Below, piece after piece: positions 17,717 through 27,341 of a DNA stretch of 64,000 bases; the stretch's first letter is position 1, and every line of letters begins with the position of its first letter. The stretch spans positions 90,099 through 154,098 of the forward strand of contig NZ_SDKK01000007.1 of NCBI RefSeq assembly GCF_008107625.1, written 5' to 3'. The translations under genes were made by a program, and so were the position numbers. The notes beneath the pieces are model-generated. The model was given only the letters and a program-made list of their open reading frames with translations. It searched no databases and was not told where the DNA came from. This DNA comes from Zoogloea oleivorans (lineage in GTDB: Bacteria > Pseudomonadota > Gammaproteobacteria > Burkholderiales > Rhodocyclaceae).

Positions 17717-19720
17717 TCAGGCTGGGGTGGGCTCGAAGTCGACCAGCACTGCGCCGTCACCGACCTGATCGCCGACCGCGTAGAAGAAGCCTTTCACCGT
17801 TCCGGCGGCCGGGGCGGTGATGGTGTGCTCCATCTTCATGGCTTCGAGGATCAGGAGCGGAGCACCCTTGTCCACCGTGGCGCCTTCGGCGGCGATCAGG
17901 GCGATGACCTTGCCGGGCATCGGGGCCAGCAGGCCGCCTTCGGCACCGCCGCCTTCACCGCTGTGATGCAGCGGATCAACCGCCGCAAACTGCCAGGCAC
18001 GCCCCTGCCCGAAAACGTGACGACGCTCGCCGGCAACCACCACCGTGGCGGTGGTGCGCAGGCCGTCGAACTCGGCGCGCAGCAGCCCGCGGGGATTGAT
18101 GCTGCCGCTGACACTGCTGGCGACGCCATCCACAACGATGCGGAAGGCTTTGCCCAGGTTTTCAATGGAGAGAGTCTTCTGCTCGTCACCAAGGCGGAAG
18201 ATCAGGGTGCGGACCGCGTCCGAATTGACGCGCCAGCCATCGCGCAGATGCCACGGCGACGAAGGCTCGGGATGCCGGGCGGCGACTTGCGCGGCACGCT
18301 CCTGTTCGCGCAGCAGTTCAGCCAGCGCCACGGCCAGCCAGGCTTCGCGGGTAGCGCCGCCGTCTTCGGGGAAGAGGTAATCCTTTTCGCGCTCGATCAG
18401 GCCGGTGTCGAGATCGGCATTGGCGAAGGCCGGGCAGGCGGTGAGGCGCGACAGGAACTCGATGTTGTTGGCGACGCCAACCACCCGGTATTCAGCCAGC
18501 GCCTGCAGCATGCGCGCCAGCGCCCGGTCACGGTTCACGTCCCATACGATGAGCTTGGCGATCATCGGGTCGTAGAAGGGCGAGATTTCGTCGCCCTCCT
18601 CCACGCCGGTATCGACGCGCACATGCATGCCTTCTTCCGGCGTGGCCAGGTGCATGAGCTTGCCGGTGGATGGCAGGAAGCCCTTGGCCGGGTCTTCGGC
18701 GTAGATGCGTGCTTCGAGTGCGTGGCCGTTGATGGCCAGTTGTTCCTGGGCCAGCGGCAGCGGCTCGCCAGAGGCCACGCGGAGCTGCCACTCCACCAGG
18801 TCGAGGCCGGTGATCATCTCGGTGACCGGGTGCTCGACCTGCAGGCGGGTGTTCATCTCCATGAAGTAGAAGGTGCCGTCCTGGTTGGCGATGAACTCGA
18901 CGGTGCCGGCGCCCACATAGCCCACAGCCTTGGCCGCATCGACGGCGGCCTTGCCCATGGCGGCGCGGCGCGCGAGGGTCATGCCGGGGGCTGGCGCTTC
19001 TTCGAGCACCTTCTGGTGGCGGCGCTGCACCGAGCAGTCGCGCTCGAACAGGTACACCACATTGCCGAAGGTGTCACCAAAGACCTGGATCTCGATGTGG
19101 CGCGGGCGGGTCAGGTATTTCTCGACCAGCACGTGATCGCTGCCGAAGCTCGACGCCGCCTCGCGCTTGCACGAGGCCAGCGCGTCGAGGAAGTCCTCGC
19201 TCTTCTCGACCAGACGCATGCCCTTGCCGCCACCGCCGGCGGCGGCCTTGATGAGCACCGGGTAGCCAATGGCATCGGCCTGCACGTTGAGAAAGCCGGG
19301 CTCCTGGTGGTCGCCGTGGTAGCCGGGGGTCAGCGGCACACCGGCCTTTTCCATCAGTTTCTTGGCCTCGGACTTGGAGCCCATGGCGTGGATGGCCGAC
19401 ACCGGCGGGCCGATGAAGACGATGCCCGCTTCATCGCAGGCATGGCAGAAGTCCTCGTTCTCGGACAGGAAGCCATAGCCCGGGTGGATCGCCTGGGCGC
19501 CGGTCTGCTTCGCCGCGGCGATGATCTTGTCGATGACCAGGTAGCTTTCGCGGGCCGCCGCCGGACCGATGAACACGGCCTCGTCGGCCAGGCGCACGTG
19601 GCGCGCGCCGGCGTCGGCTTCGGAGTACACGGCGACGGTCTTGATGCCGAGGCGGCGCGCGGTCTTGATGACGCGACAGGCGATTTCGCCCCGGTTGGCA
19701 ATCAGAATCTTGTTGAACAT
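17717..19720 (-). CDS. liuD: methylcrotonyl-CoA carboxylase biotin-containing (alpha) subunit
   Basis: This 667-residue subunit carboxylates its own biotin with ATP and bicarbonate, for transfer to 3-methylcrotonyl-CoA by LiuB. It has an N-terminal biotin carboxylase domain (KILIANRGEIACRVIKTAR), the ATP-grasp loop KAAAGGGGKGMR near residue 160, MNTRLQVEHPVTE near 290, and a C-terminal biotinyl domain with the lysine in ILEAMKMEHT. I chose the ATG at 19720, with AGGGAGA before it; the open frame continues upstream only because it reads through a REP element. It sits between liuC and the ligase, with a REP pair in each gap. Confidence 0.95.
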   Translation of the reverse strand: MFNKILIANRGEIACRVIKTARRLGIKTVAVYSEADAGARHVRLADEAVFIGPAAARESYLVIDKIIAAAKQTGAQAIHPGYGFLSENEDFCHACDEAGIVFIGPPVSAIHAMGSKSEAKKLMEKAGVPLTPGYHGDHQEPGFLNVQADAIGYPVLIKAAAGGGGKGMRLVEKSEDFLDALASCKREAASSFGSDHVLVEKYLTRPRHIEIQVFGDTFGNVVYLFERDCSVQRRHQKVLEEAPAPGMTLARRAAMGKAAVDAAKAVGYVGAGTVEFIANQDGTFYFMEMNTRLQVEHPVTEMITGLDLVEWQLRVASGEPLPLAQEQLAINGHALEARIYAEDPAKGFLPSTGKLMHLATPEEGMHVRVDTGVEEGDEISPFYDPMIAKLIVWDVNRDRALARMLQALAEYRVVGVANNIEFLSRLTACPAFANADLDTGLIEREKDYLFPEDGGATREAWLAVALAELLREQERAAQVAARHPEPSSPWHLRDGWRVNSDAVRTLIFRLGDEQKTLSIENLGKAFRIVVDGVASSVSGSINPRGLLRAEFDGLRTTATVVVAGERRHVFGQGRAWQFAAVDPLHHSGEGGGAEGGLLAPMPGKVIALIAAEGATVDKGAPLLILEAMKMEHTITAPAAGTVKGFFYAVGDQVGDGAVLVDFEPTPA

Positions 19721-19772
19721 TTTGTCTCCCTCTTCTGCTTGCCGGCGCTCGCACCGCCAAGCCTTGTCATCC

Positions 19773-19839
19773 TGTGGGTCGGACTTGAGTCCGACTCGAT
19801 TCGCTGAACGCATGCTGTCGGACTGAAGTCCGACCCACA
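19773..19839. repeat. BIME 3
   Basis: Inverted REP pair in the liuC-liuD gap, with the same arms as BIME 1 except ACTTGAGT for ACTTCAGT in the left palindrome. Confidence 0.88.
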
Positions 19840-19914
19840 ACTACGTGGCCGCCACCCAGGCTGCCGGGCGCTTGTTCTGCTTGCCGGCGCTCGCACCGCC
19901 AAGCCTTGTCATCC

Positions 19915-19981
19915 TCTGGGTCGGACTTGAGTCCGACTCGATTCGCTGAACGCGTGCTGTCGGACTGAAGTCCGACCCACA
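19915..19981. repeat. BIME 4
   Basis: Copy of BIME 3 carried by the 142-bp duplication; it ends one base before the liuC stop codon. Confidence 0.88.
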
Positions 19982-19982
19982 A

Positions 19983-20774
19983 CTACATGGCCGCCACCCA
20001 GGCTGCCGGGCGCTTGTCGAGGAAGGCGGCGAGGCCTTCCTTCGCTTCCGGTGTGGCACGCAGGGTGGCGATGCGGCGGGCGGTGTCTTCGACCAGTTCG
20101 TCGCTGACCGGACGGTCGGCCACCGCGCGGATCAGCGCCTTGGCGGCGGCCTGGGATTTCGGGCCGCCTTGCAGGAGCGCGGCGACGATGTCCTGCACCC
20201 TGGCGTCGAGTTCGGCTGCTGGCACCGCTTCGTGGGCCAGGCCCAGCTCGGCGGCACGGGCAGCAGAAATCCGCTCGGCGGTCTGGAAGTAGCGGCCAGC
20301 CTGACGGGCGCCGATGGCGCGAATCACGTAAGGGCTGATGGCCGACGGGATGATGCCGAACTTGACCTCGGAGGTCGCGAACACAGCGCCCTCGCCGGCA
20401 ATGCAGATGTCGCAGGCCGAGGCCAGCCCCATCCCGCCACCCAGGGCCGCGCCATGCACACGGGCGATGGTCGGCTTGTTCATCTCGGCCAGCGTGCGCA
20501 ACATGCCGGCCAGCTTGCGGGCGTCGGCGATGTTCTCCTCCACCGACGCGTCGGCGGCGCGGCGCATCCAGTTGAGGTCGGCGCCGGCAGAGAAGCTCTT
20601 GCCACGCCCGGCAAGGATCACCGCGCGCACGCTGTCATCGGCATCCAGTGCCTGACAGGCAGCGGTCAGGTCGGCGATCAGGGCTTCGTTGAAGGCGTTG
20701 TGCACATCCGGACGGTTCATCCAGATCGTCGCCACGCTGCCCTCGCGGGCAATTTCCAGGGTTTCAAACTTCAT
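19983..20774 (-). CDS. liuC: methylglutaconyl-CoA hydratase (enoyl-CoA hydratase family)
   Basis: This 263-residue crotonase-fold enzyme is expected to hydrate 3-methylglutaconyl-CoA to HMG-CoA, between LiuB/LiuD and LiuE. The oxyanion-hole motifs are GKSFSAGADLNWM and ARVHGAALGGGMGLA, and DICIAGEGAVFATSEVKFGI continues the core. I chose the ATG at 20774 (MKFETLEIAREG); the upstream open frame is REP sequence. The extreme C-terminus (KRPAAWVAAM) lies inside a local duplication, so it may have been altered when the REP elements moved in. Confidence 0.92.
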   Translation of the reverse strand: MKFETLEIAREGSVATIWMNRPDVHNAFNEALIADLTAACQALDADDSVRAVILAGRGKSFSAGADLNWMRRAADASVEENIADARKLAGMLRTLAEMNKPTIARVHGAALGGGMGLASACDICIAGEGAVFATSEVKFGIIPSAISPYVIRAIGARQAGRYFQTAERISAARAAELGLAHEAVPAAELDARVQDIVAALLQGGPKSQAAAKALIRAVADRPVSDELVEDTARRIATLRATPEAKEGLAAFLDKRPAAWVAAM

Positions 20775-20802
20775 CTTGCAGTCTCGCTTTCCGTGCATCC
20801 CC

Positions 20803-20868
20803 GTGGGTCGGACTTGAGTCCGACTCGATTCGCTGAGCCCGCGCTGTCGGACTGAAGTCCGACCCACA
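20803..20868. repeat. BIME 5
   Basis: Inverted REP pair in the liuB-liuC gap, 29 bases upstream of the liuC start on the minus strand. Confidence 0.87.
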
Positions 20869-20928
20869 ACCAGGTGGCCGGGCGCTTGTTCTGCTTGCCG
20901 GCGCTCTCACCGCCAAGCCTTGTCGTCC

Positions 20929-20995
20929 TGTGGGTCGGACTTGAGTCCGACTCGATTCGCTGAGCCCGCGCTGTCGGACTGAAGTCCGACCCACA
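20929..20995. repeat. BIME 6
   Basis: Second REP pair of the liuB-liuC gap, 126 bp from BIME 5. The sequence between the two is a shortened copy of the one between BIMEs 3 and 4, including a fragment of the liuC 3' end. Confidence 0.87.
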
Positions 20996-21003
20996 GAGGG
21001 CAA

Positions 21004-22611
<1,608 letters not shown>

Positions 22612-22627
22612 TATCGGGGGCTCCGGA

Positions 22628-23800
22628 TCAGGCGGTCTCGGCGAACAGTTCGCGGCCGATCAGCATGCGACGGATCTCGCTGGTGCCAGCGCCGATCTCG
22701 TAGAGCTTGGCATCGCGCCACAGGCGGCCGACCGCGTATTCGTTGGTGTAGCCCACGCCGCCGAGGGTCTGGATCGCCTCGCCGGCCATCCAGGTGGCCT
22801 TTTCGGCAGAGTACAGAATGGCGCCGGCGGCGTCCTTGCGCAGCGTGCGCGAGTGGTCGGTGCGGTCACAGGCCTGGCCGACGGCATACACATAGGCACG
22901 GGTCGCCATCCAGGTGGAGTACATGTCGGCCAGCTTGCCCTGCATGAGCTGGAATTCACCGATGCTCTGACCGAACTGCTTGCGGTCGTGCAGATAGGGC
23001 ACAACTTCGTCCATGCACGCCGCCATGATGCCCAGCGGGCCGCCGCACAGCACGGCGCGCTCGTAGTCGAGGCCGCTCATCAGCACCTTGGTGCCGTTGC
23101 CGACACCGCCCAGCACGTTTTCTTCGGGCACTTCCACGTCGTCGAAGAACAGCGGGTAGGTGTTGGAGCCGCGCATCCCGAGCTTGTCGAGGTGGCTGCC
23201 GTGGGTGAAACCTGCAAAGCCCTTTTCGACGATGAAGGCGGTCATGCCCTTGGCGCCGGCCTCGAGGTCGGTCTTGGCATACACCACCAGCGTGTCGGCG
23301 TCGCCGCCGTTGGTGATCCACATCTTGGCGCCGTTCAGCACGTAACGGTCGCCCTTCTTGTCGGCGCGCAGCTTCATGCTTACCACGTCGGAGCCAGCGT
23401 TCGGCTCGCTCATGGCGAGGGCGCCGATGTGATCGCCGGAGATCAGCTTGGGCAGGTATTTCTGCTTTTGTGCTTCGGTGCCGTTCCGGCGGATCTGGTT
23501 GACGCACAGGTTGGAATGGGCGCCGTAGGACAAGCCCACCGAGGCGGAGGCGCGGGAGACTTCTTCGAGCGCGATGATGTGCGCGAGGTAACCCATGTTG
23601 GTGCCGCCGTATTCCTCGGGGGCGGTCATGCCGTGCAAACCCAGGTCGCCGAGCTTCTTCCACAGGTCGGCCGGGAATTCATTCACCCGGTCGATCTCGG
23701 CTGCGCGGGGCGTGATCTCCTTGGCAGCGAAGGCCTGGATGGTGTCGCGCAGGGCTTCGATGGTCTCGCCGAGATGAAAGTCGAGGCTGGGAATGTTCAT
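22628..23800 (-). CDS. liuA: isovaleryl-CoA dehydrogenase
   Basis: This 390-residue FAD enzyme oxidises isovaleryl-CoA to 3-methylcrotonyl-CoA and passes electrons to ETF. It carries the acyl-CoA dehydrogenase motifs [34 protein letters not shown] and WITNG, and the isovaleryl-type catalytic Glu in the helix-G segment [14 protein letters not shown], not in the C-terminal position used by medium-chain enzymes. The ATG at 23800 ([12 protein letters not shown]) has GGAGGAGA upstream. It is the first gene of the liu operon; its promoter shares a 139-bp gap with the divergent AraC-type gene. Confidence 0.95.
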   Translation of the reverse strand: MNIPSLDFHLGETIEALRDTIQAFAAKEITPRAAEIDRVNEFPADLWKKLGDLGLHGMTAPEEYGGTNMGYLAHIIALEEVSRASASVGLSYGAHSNLCVNQIRRNGTEAQKQKYLPKLISGDHIGALAMSEPNAGSDVVSMKLRADKKGDRYVLNGAKMWITNGGDADTLVVYAKTDLEAGAKGMTAFIVEKGFAGFTHGSHLDKLGMRGSNTYPLFFDDVEVPEENVLGGVGNGTKVLMSGLDYERAVLCGGPLGIMAACMDEVVPYLHDRKQFGQSIGEFQLMQGKLADMYSTWMATRAYVYAVGQACDRTDHSRTLRKDAAGAILYSAEKATWMAGEAIQTLGGVGYTNEYAVGRLWRDAKLYEIGAGTSEIRRMLIGRELFAETA

Positions 23801-23902
23801 GGGTTGGTCTCCTCCGTAGTCATGGATGGGCGGAATCTGCTGCGCTCCGCTTGAGTGCCCTGCAGCGTACGCCCGACGAGGGTGCGGCGGGCGCCATCGT
23901 GG

Positions 23903-23930
23903 TTGCAAATCGTGCCACGCGCGTTAAGAT
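23903..23930 (+). promoter_or_regulatory. candidate promoter of the AraC-type gene
   Basis: TTGCAA (23903-23908) and TAAGAT (23925-23930) are separated by 16 bp. The expected start of transcription is within a few bases of the ATG at 23940, and no Shine-Dalgarno is visible, so the message may be leaderless. Prediction only. Confidence 0.4.
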
Positions 23931-23939
23931 TCGGGACTG

Positions 23940-25004
23940 ATGAAAGCGAAGCCCTCCTCTCCCCCGCTGGCCCTTGGCGGCCGCGCTGCCACGCCCATCG
24001 CTTTCATCCGGGCGATTGTCCTGGCGTACCACCGTTACGGTGCAAACCCGGCCAGCGCATTGGCAAAATCCGGAATCACTGCAGACATGCTGGACAACCC
24101 GGACGCACGGGTGACCGCCGCACAGATGGAGATCATTTCGGGCACCGCCATGCAGGAACTCGACGACGAGGCGCTGGGCTGGTTTTCACGGCGTCTGCCG
24201 TGGGGCAGTTACGGCATGCTGTGCCGGGCTTCGCTGGGTTCGCCCAACCTGGGCATGGCGCTGAAACGCTGGTGCCGGCACCACCGCTTGCTGTGCGACG
24301 ACATCACGCTGGCGCTCGAGGTAACGAAAAGCGCCGCCACCCTGAGCATCACGCCCCATCGCCCGCTGGGCGCGATGCACGAGTTCTGCCTGGTCACGCT
24401 GCTGCGCTACGTGCTGGGCTATGCCTGCTGGGCCATCGATTCACGCATTCCGCTACAGGAAAGCACTTTCCCTTTCCCGGCCCCGCCCCACGCAGACGCC
24501 TATCCGCTGATGTTCCGCGGCCCGGTGCACTTCAACGGCGAGCGGGCCGGCATCAGCTTCGACCCGCGCTACCTCGATTTGCCGATCCGTCGCGACGAAG
24601 CCGCGCTGCAGGCCATGCTGCAGCGCGCCCTGCCCCTCACGGTGCTGCAATACAAGCGCGACCGCCTGCTCGTGCAGGGTGTGCGCCAGTTTTTGCAGGA
24701 ACCGGCCAACCGGGCCGCCACCGCCGAAATCGTCGCCGAACATCTGCACGTGTCGGTGCGCACCCTGCATCGCCAGTTGCAGGATGAAGGCTCGTCGCTC
24801 CAGCAGCTCAAGGATGAAACCCGCTTCAATCACGCCCTGGAACTGCTCAACCGCAGCCAGAAATCCATCAAGCAGATTTCGGCGCAGGTCGGCTTTGGCA
24901 ACGAGAAGAGTTTTTCGCGGGCCTTCCGCGGCTGGGCGGGCGTGTCGCCGCAGGCGTTCAGGGATCAGCAGATGTCCGCGGACGAGCACTCCATTGCGTC
25001 GTAG
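23940..25004 (+). CDS. AraC-family transcriptional regulator, likely regulator of the liu operon
   Basis: This 354-residue protein has an N-terminal ligand-binding region of the Arabinose_bd/OruR-like type (about 20-210) and a C-terminal double helix-turn-helix (about 250-345), containing EIVAEHLHVSVRTLHRQLQ and KQISAQVGFGNEKSFSRAFR. It is transcribed away from liuA across a short shared intergenic region, the classic layout for a local regulator. Known liu regulators in Proteobacteria are the MerR-type LiuR and TetR-type LiuQ, so an AraC-type protein here would be a replacement. The function is inferred from position only. Confidence 0.88.
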   Translation: MKAKPSSPPLALGGRAATPIAFIRAIVLAYHRYGANPASALAKSGITADMLDNPDARVTAAQMEIISGTAMQELDDEALGWFSRRLPWGSYGMLCRASLGSPNLGMALKRWCRHHRLLCDDITLALEVTKSAATLSITPHRPLGAMHEFCLVTLLRYVLGYACWAIDSRIPLQESTFPFPAPPHADAYPLMFRGPVHFNGERAGISFDPRYLDLPIRRDEAALQAMLQRALPLTVLQYKRDRLLVQGVRQFLQEPANRAATAEIVAEHLHVSVRTLHRQLQDEGSSLQQLKDETRFNHALELLNRSQKSIKQISAQVGFGNEKSFSRAFRGWAGVSPQAFRDQQMSADEHSIAS

Positions 25005-25014
25005 CCCGCTTTCG

Positions 25015-25671
25015 GTGCGCTGCCGCCCGCTGCTGCTCCTGATGTTCCTCGCCGGCCCCTGCTGGGCAGACCCCTGCGAGCAGCTCGCCAAGCCATCGGT
25101 GAGGGTGAAGCTGCTGGATGAGCCCGTGAGTGTCGACAGCCAGTACGGCTTCAAAACGCTCACCATCATGGGCGGAAAAATCACGCGGCCGGGCAATACG
25201 GTACTGGGGCTCACCCGCGGCACCGCCATCGTCAAGTTCGAAACGCACTTCACGACCATCGTTGAACGCTCGGGCCAATGGGAATGTACCAGCCCCCAGC
25301 TCACCATGAGCTATGGCTTCAGTCCGATGAACGTCCATGTGGCCCGGGAATTCACCGAAGGCAGTTGTGCTTACAAGGAGATCTATCAGCACGAACTGCG
25401 CCACGTGAAAACCTACCAGACCCACCTGGCCGGTATCGAGAAAGACCTCACCGACACCCTGAACGCCCGCTTCGCCACCGGCGGTCCGTGGCGCGGCCCG
25501 GTGGGTCAGTCACGCGCCAGGATTCAACAAGAACTGACCGAGCGCTGGGTGCCGTTCATCAAGCGGGAAATGAACAGGGTGGATGCCGCCCAGGCGCTGG
25601 TCGACAGCCCCGAGGAATACGCCCGCGTGGCCAACAGTTGCAACGGTGATATCCGGAAGCTCATCCGTTAG
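25015..25671 (+). CDS. secreted protein with HExxH motif (putative zinc metallopeptidase)
   Basis: This protein of about 218 residues has a signal peptide (RCRPLLLLMFLAGPCWA) and a HELRH motif at residues 126-130 (IYQHELRHVKTY), the zinc-binding signature of many metallopeptidases. Several cysteines in the mature part suggest disulfides in the periplasm. I chose GTG at 25015; a TTG at 24994 that overlaps the regulator's stop would give a slightly longer signal peptide. No family is recognised with confidence, and a third zinc ligand is not obvious. It follows the AraC-type gene in the same direction and converges on the rhodanese gene. Confidence 0.7.
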   Translation: MRCRPLLLLMFLAGPCWADPCEQLAKPSVRVKLLDEPVSVDSQYGFKTLTIMGGKITRPGNTVLGLTRGTAIVKFETHFTTIVERSGQWECTSPQLTMSYGFSPMNVHVAREFTEGSCAYKEIYQHELRHVKTYQTHLAGIEKDLTDTLNARFATGGPWRGPVGQSRARIQQELTERWVPFIKREMNRVDAAQALVDSPEEYARVANSCNGDIRKLIR

Positions 25672-25694
25672 CGGCGGCAGATACCCGGTTTCGA

Positions 25695-26075
25695 TTACTC
25701 GAAATCGGGCAAGGCGGGCTTCATCACCGGCTTGCCGGCCGCTTCCCAGGCGTCGAAGCCTCCGGCAATCGATCTGACCTGCATGTAGCCCATCTCGTGC
25801 AGCGTGCTGGCGGCCAGCGCTGCGCGGCCTCCGGTCTTGCAATACAGCACGATATTCAGGTCACGGTTGTCGAGTTCGGGCGTGCTGCTCAGCTTGAACT
25901 CCAGCAAGCCCCGCGCGACATGGACGGCACCGGGCAGGTGGCCGGCGGCGTATTCGGCGGCTTCCCGCACGTCCAGCAGGACATCCGCTGCGCGGATCGC
26001 CGCATCGGTTTCCGCCAGCGAGACTTCCTGGATGCGCGTTTTGGCGGCGGCGACAAGATCGTGGGCAGTTTTCAT
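25695..26075 (-). CDS. single-domain rhodanese-like sulfurtransferase
   Basis: This 126-residue cytoplasmic protein has one rhodanese domain. It shows the motif LLDVREAAEYAAGHLPGAVH and the active-site loop YCKTGGRA with Cys79, followed by GGFDAWEAAGKPV. Such proteins carry persulfide sulfur in sulfide or thiosulfate metabolism. It follows an AhpD-like gene by 30 bases on the same strand, and that pair shares a promoter region containing an AT-rich palindrome with the divergent ahpC. The sulfur donor and acceptor are unknown. Confidence 0.9.
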   Translation of the reverse strand: MKTAHDLVAAAKTRIQEVSLAETDAAIRAADVLLDVREAAEYAAGHLPGAVHVARGLLEFKLSSTPELDNRDLNIVLYCKTGGRAALAASTLHEMGYMQVRSIAGGFDAWEAAGKPVMKPALPDFE

Positions 26076-26105
26076 GTTTTCTCTTCAGATATGGAATGCA
26101 GTCGT

Positions 26106-26471
26106 TCAGGCCGGACGGGGTGTCCGGGCTGCGGTGAACTCGTCGTAGGCACGTACCGCTTCGGCCGCATACATCAGGCTCGGACCACCGCCCATGTAGG
26201 TGCAGATGCCGAGGGTTTCCATCAGCTGTTCGCGGGTTACGCCCAGACGCACCAGCGCCTTGACGTGAAAACCGATGCATCCGTCGCAACGGGCCGAAAC
26301 ACCACAGGCCAGGGCAATGAGTTCCTTGTCGAGCGCACTCAGGACGCCCTCCTTCATCGCTTCCCTGGCCAGGCTGTTGAAGCCTTTCATGGTTTCAGGA
26401 ATTTCGTTGCGCAGGGCTTCCATGCCCCTGGAAAGGTCTGTGGTTATCTGGACGAAAGACTTGCTGCTCAT
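26106..26471 (-). CDS. AhpD-like carboxymuconolactone decarboxylase family protein
   Basis: This 121-residue all-helical protein has the AhpD-type redox motif ARCDGCIGFHVK, with Cys62, Cys65 and His69, preceded by the conserved Glu of LDKELIALACG. Members with CxxC act as thiol reductants or peroxidases rather than lactone decarboxylases. It is divergent from ahpC and upstream of a rhodanese gene, which points to peroxide or persulfide handling. The ATG has AAGGAG upstream. The exact substrate is unknown. Confidence 0.88.
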   Translation of the reverse strand: MSSKSFVQITTDLSRGMEALRNEIPETMKGFNSLAREAMKEGVLSALDKELIALACGVSARCDGCIGFHVKALVRLGVTREQLMETLGICTYMGGGPSLMYAAEAVRAYDEFTAARTPRPA

Positions 26472-26482
26472 GATCGACTCCT

Positions 26483-26504
26483 TATATTAACAATATCTAA
26501 TATA
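26483..26504. promoter_or_regulatory. operator-like palindrome TATATTA-N8-TAATATA
   Basis: A perfect 7-bp AT inverted repeat with an 8-bp spacer lies 12 bases upstream of the AhpD-like start, overlapping where its -10 box should be. AT-rich palindromes of this form are bound by ArsR-family sulfide/persulfide sensors (BigR, SqrR, YgaV), which often control rhodanese genes. No such regulator is in the window. Confidence 0.5.
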
Positions 26505-26651
26505 CCAGACTAAGCCGATCACGTCAGGCATGCCTTTCAGGCTTCATAGCTTTTTCAAATCTACTTTATGGCAGCAATGAATTGGATCAATTTCGGCACG
26601 ATCTCTAGAATCCATTTCGTCGTCTCATGCAAACAAACAGGAGCAAACCTC

Positions 26652-27215
26652 ATGGCAATCATCAACAGCAAAGTCAAACCCTTCGCCGCCCAGGCCTACC
26701 TGAACGGCAAGTTCGTCCCGGTGACCGACGCCGACCTGAAGGGCAAGTGGTCGATCTTCTTCTTCTACCCGGCCGACTTCACCTTTGTGTGCCCGACCGA
26801 GCTGGGCGACATGGCCGATGTGTACCCGGAATTCCAGAAGATGGGTGTCGAGGTGTATTCGGTTTCCACCGACACCCACTTCACCCACAAGGCCTGGCAT
26901 GACGCTTCCGACACGATCAAGAAGATCAACTACCCGATGATCGGCGACCCGACCGGCGCCATCACCCGCGCTTTCGACGTGATGATCGAAGAAGAGGGCC
27001 TGGCGCTGCGCGGCACCTTCGTGGTCAATCCGGAAGGCGAGATCAAGATTGCCGAGATCCACGACCTGGGCATCGGCCGGGACGCTACCGAGCTGCTGCG
27101 CAAGGTCAAGGCGGCCCAGTACATCGCCGCCCACCCGGGTGAAGTGTGCCCCGCCAAGTGGCAGGAAGGCGGCGAAACCCTGAAGCCGTCCCTCGACCTG
27201 GTCGGCAAGATCTGA
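26652..27215 (+). CDS. ahpC: alkyl hydroperoxide reductase subunit C (2-Cys peroxiredoxin)
   Basis: This 187-residue peroxiredoxin reduces hydrogen peroxide and organic peroxides. It has peroxidatic Cys47 in the motif DFTFVCPTE and resolving Cys166 in EVCPAKW, with the length and spacing of E. coli AhpC. The start [11 protein letters not shown] is conserved and has AGGAG upstream; a longer frame from 26568 has no support. It is followed by ahpF after a 126-base gap with two strong hairpins, and AhpF is its electron donor. Confidence 0.97.
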   Translation: MAIINSKVKPFAAQAYLNGKFVPVTDADLKGKWSIFFFYPADFTFVCPTELGDMADVYPEFQKMGVEVYSVSTDTHFTHKAWHDASDTIKKINYPMIGDPTGAITRAFDVMIEEEGLALRGTFVVNPEGEIKIAEIHDLGIGRDATELLRKVKAAQYIAAHPGEVCPAKWQEGGETLKPSLDLVGKI

Positions 27216-27230
27216 GTCTTTAGCCGTTTC

Positions 27231-27296
27231 GCCGGGCGCGCCATCGCCCGGCGTGGATTTCAGCGTCAAGCGCTGCCCGCCCGGGAGCGCTTGACG
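27231..27296. other. two intercistronic hairpins between ahpC and ahpF
   Basis: GCCGGGCG/CGCCCGGC (27231-27252) and an 11-bp perfect stem CGTCAAGCGCT/AGCGCTTGACG (27264-27296) have no T-run. They may stabilise the ahpC message or partly end transcription so that AhpC exceeds AhpF. Confidence 0.6.
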
Positions 27297-27341
27297 ATGC
27301 GATTCACTCCGAATTCACTTCGTACAGAAAAGGACACGACC

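Larger units (their letters stand above)
19734..20017. repeat. 142-bp tandem duplication carrying the liuC 3' end and a BIME
   Basis: Positions 19734-19875 and 19876-20017 are two near-identical 142-bp units. The right-hand unit ends inside liuC and holds its true last eleven codons; the left-hand unit carries an orphan copy of that tail after the real stop. Each contains one BIME. A shorter piece of the same sequence recurs upstream of liuC at about 20869-20928. Confidence 0.85.

Noticed and set aside
19721-19840. N-terminal extension of LiuD
   Set aside because: The frame upstream of the ATG at 19720 reads through BIME 3. The conserved start MFNKILIANRGE and a good ribosome-binding site are at 19720. 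The same holds for extensions of LiuC and the ligase.
26541-26566. OxyR site before ahpC
   Set aside because: An ATAG...CTAC match is present, but the spacing and second half do not fit the OxyR consensus well enough to report.
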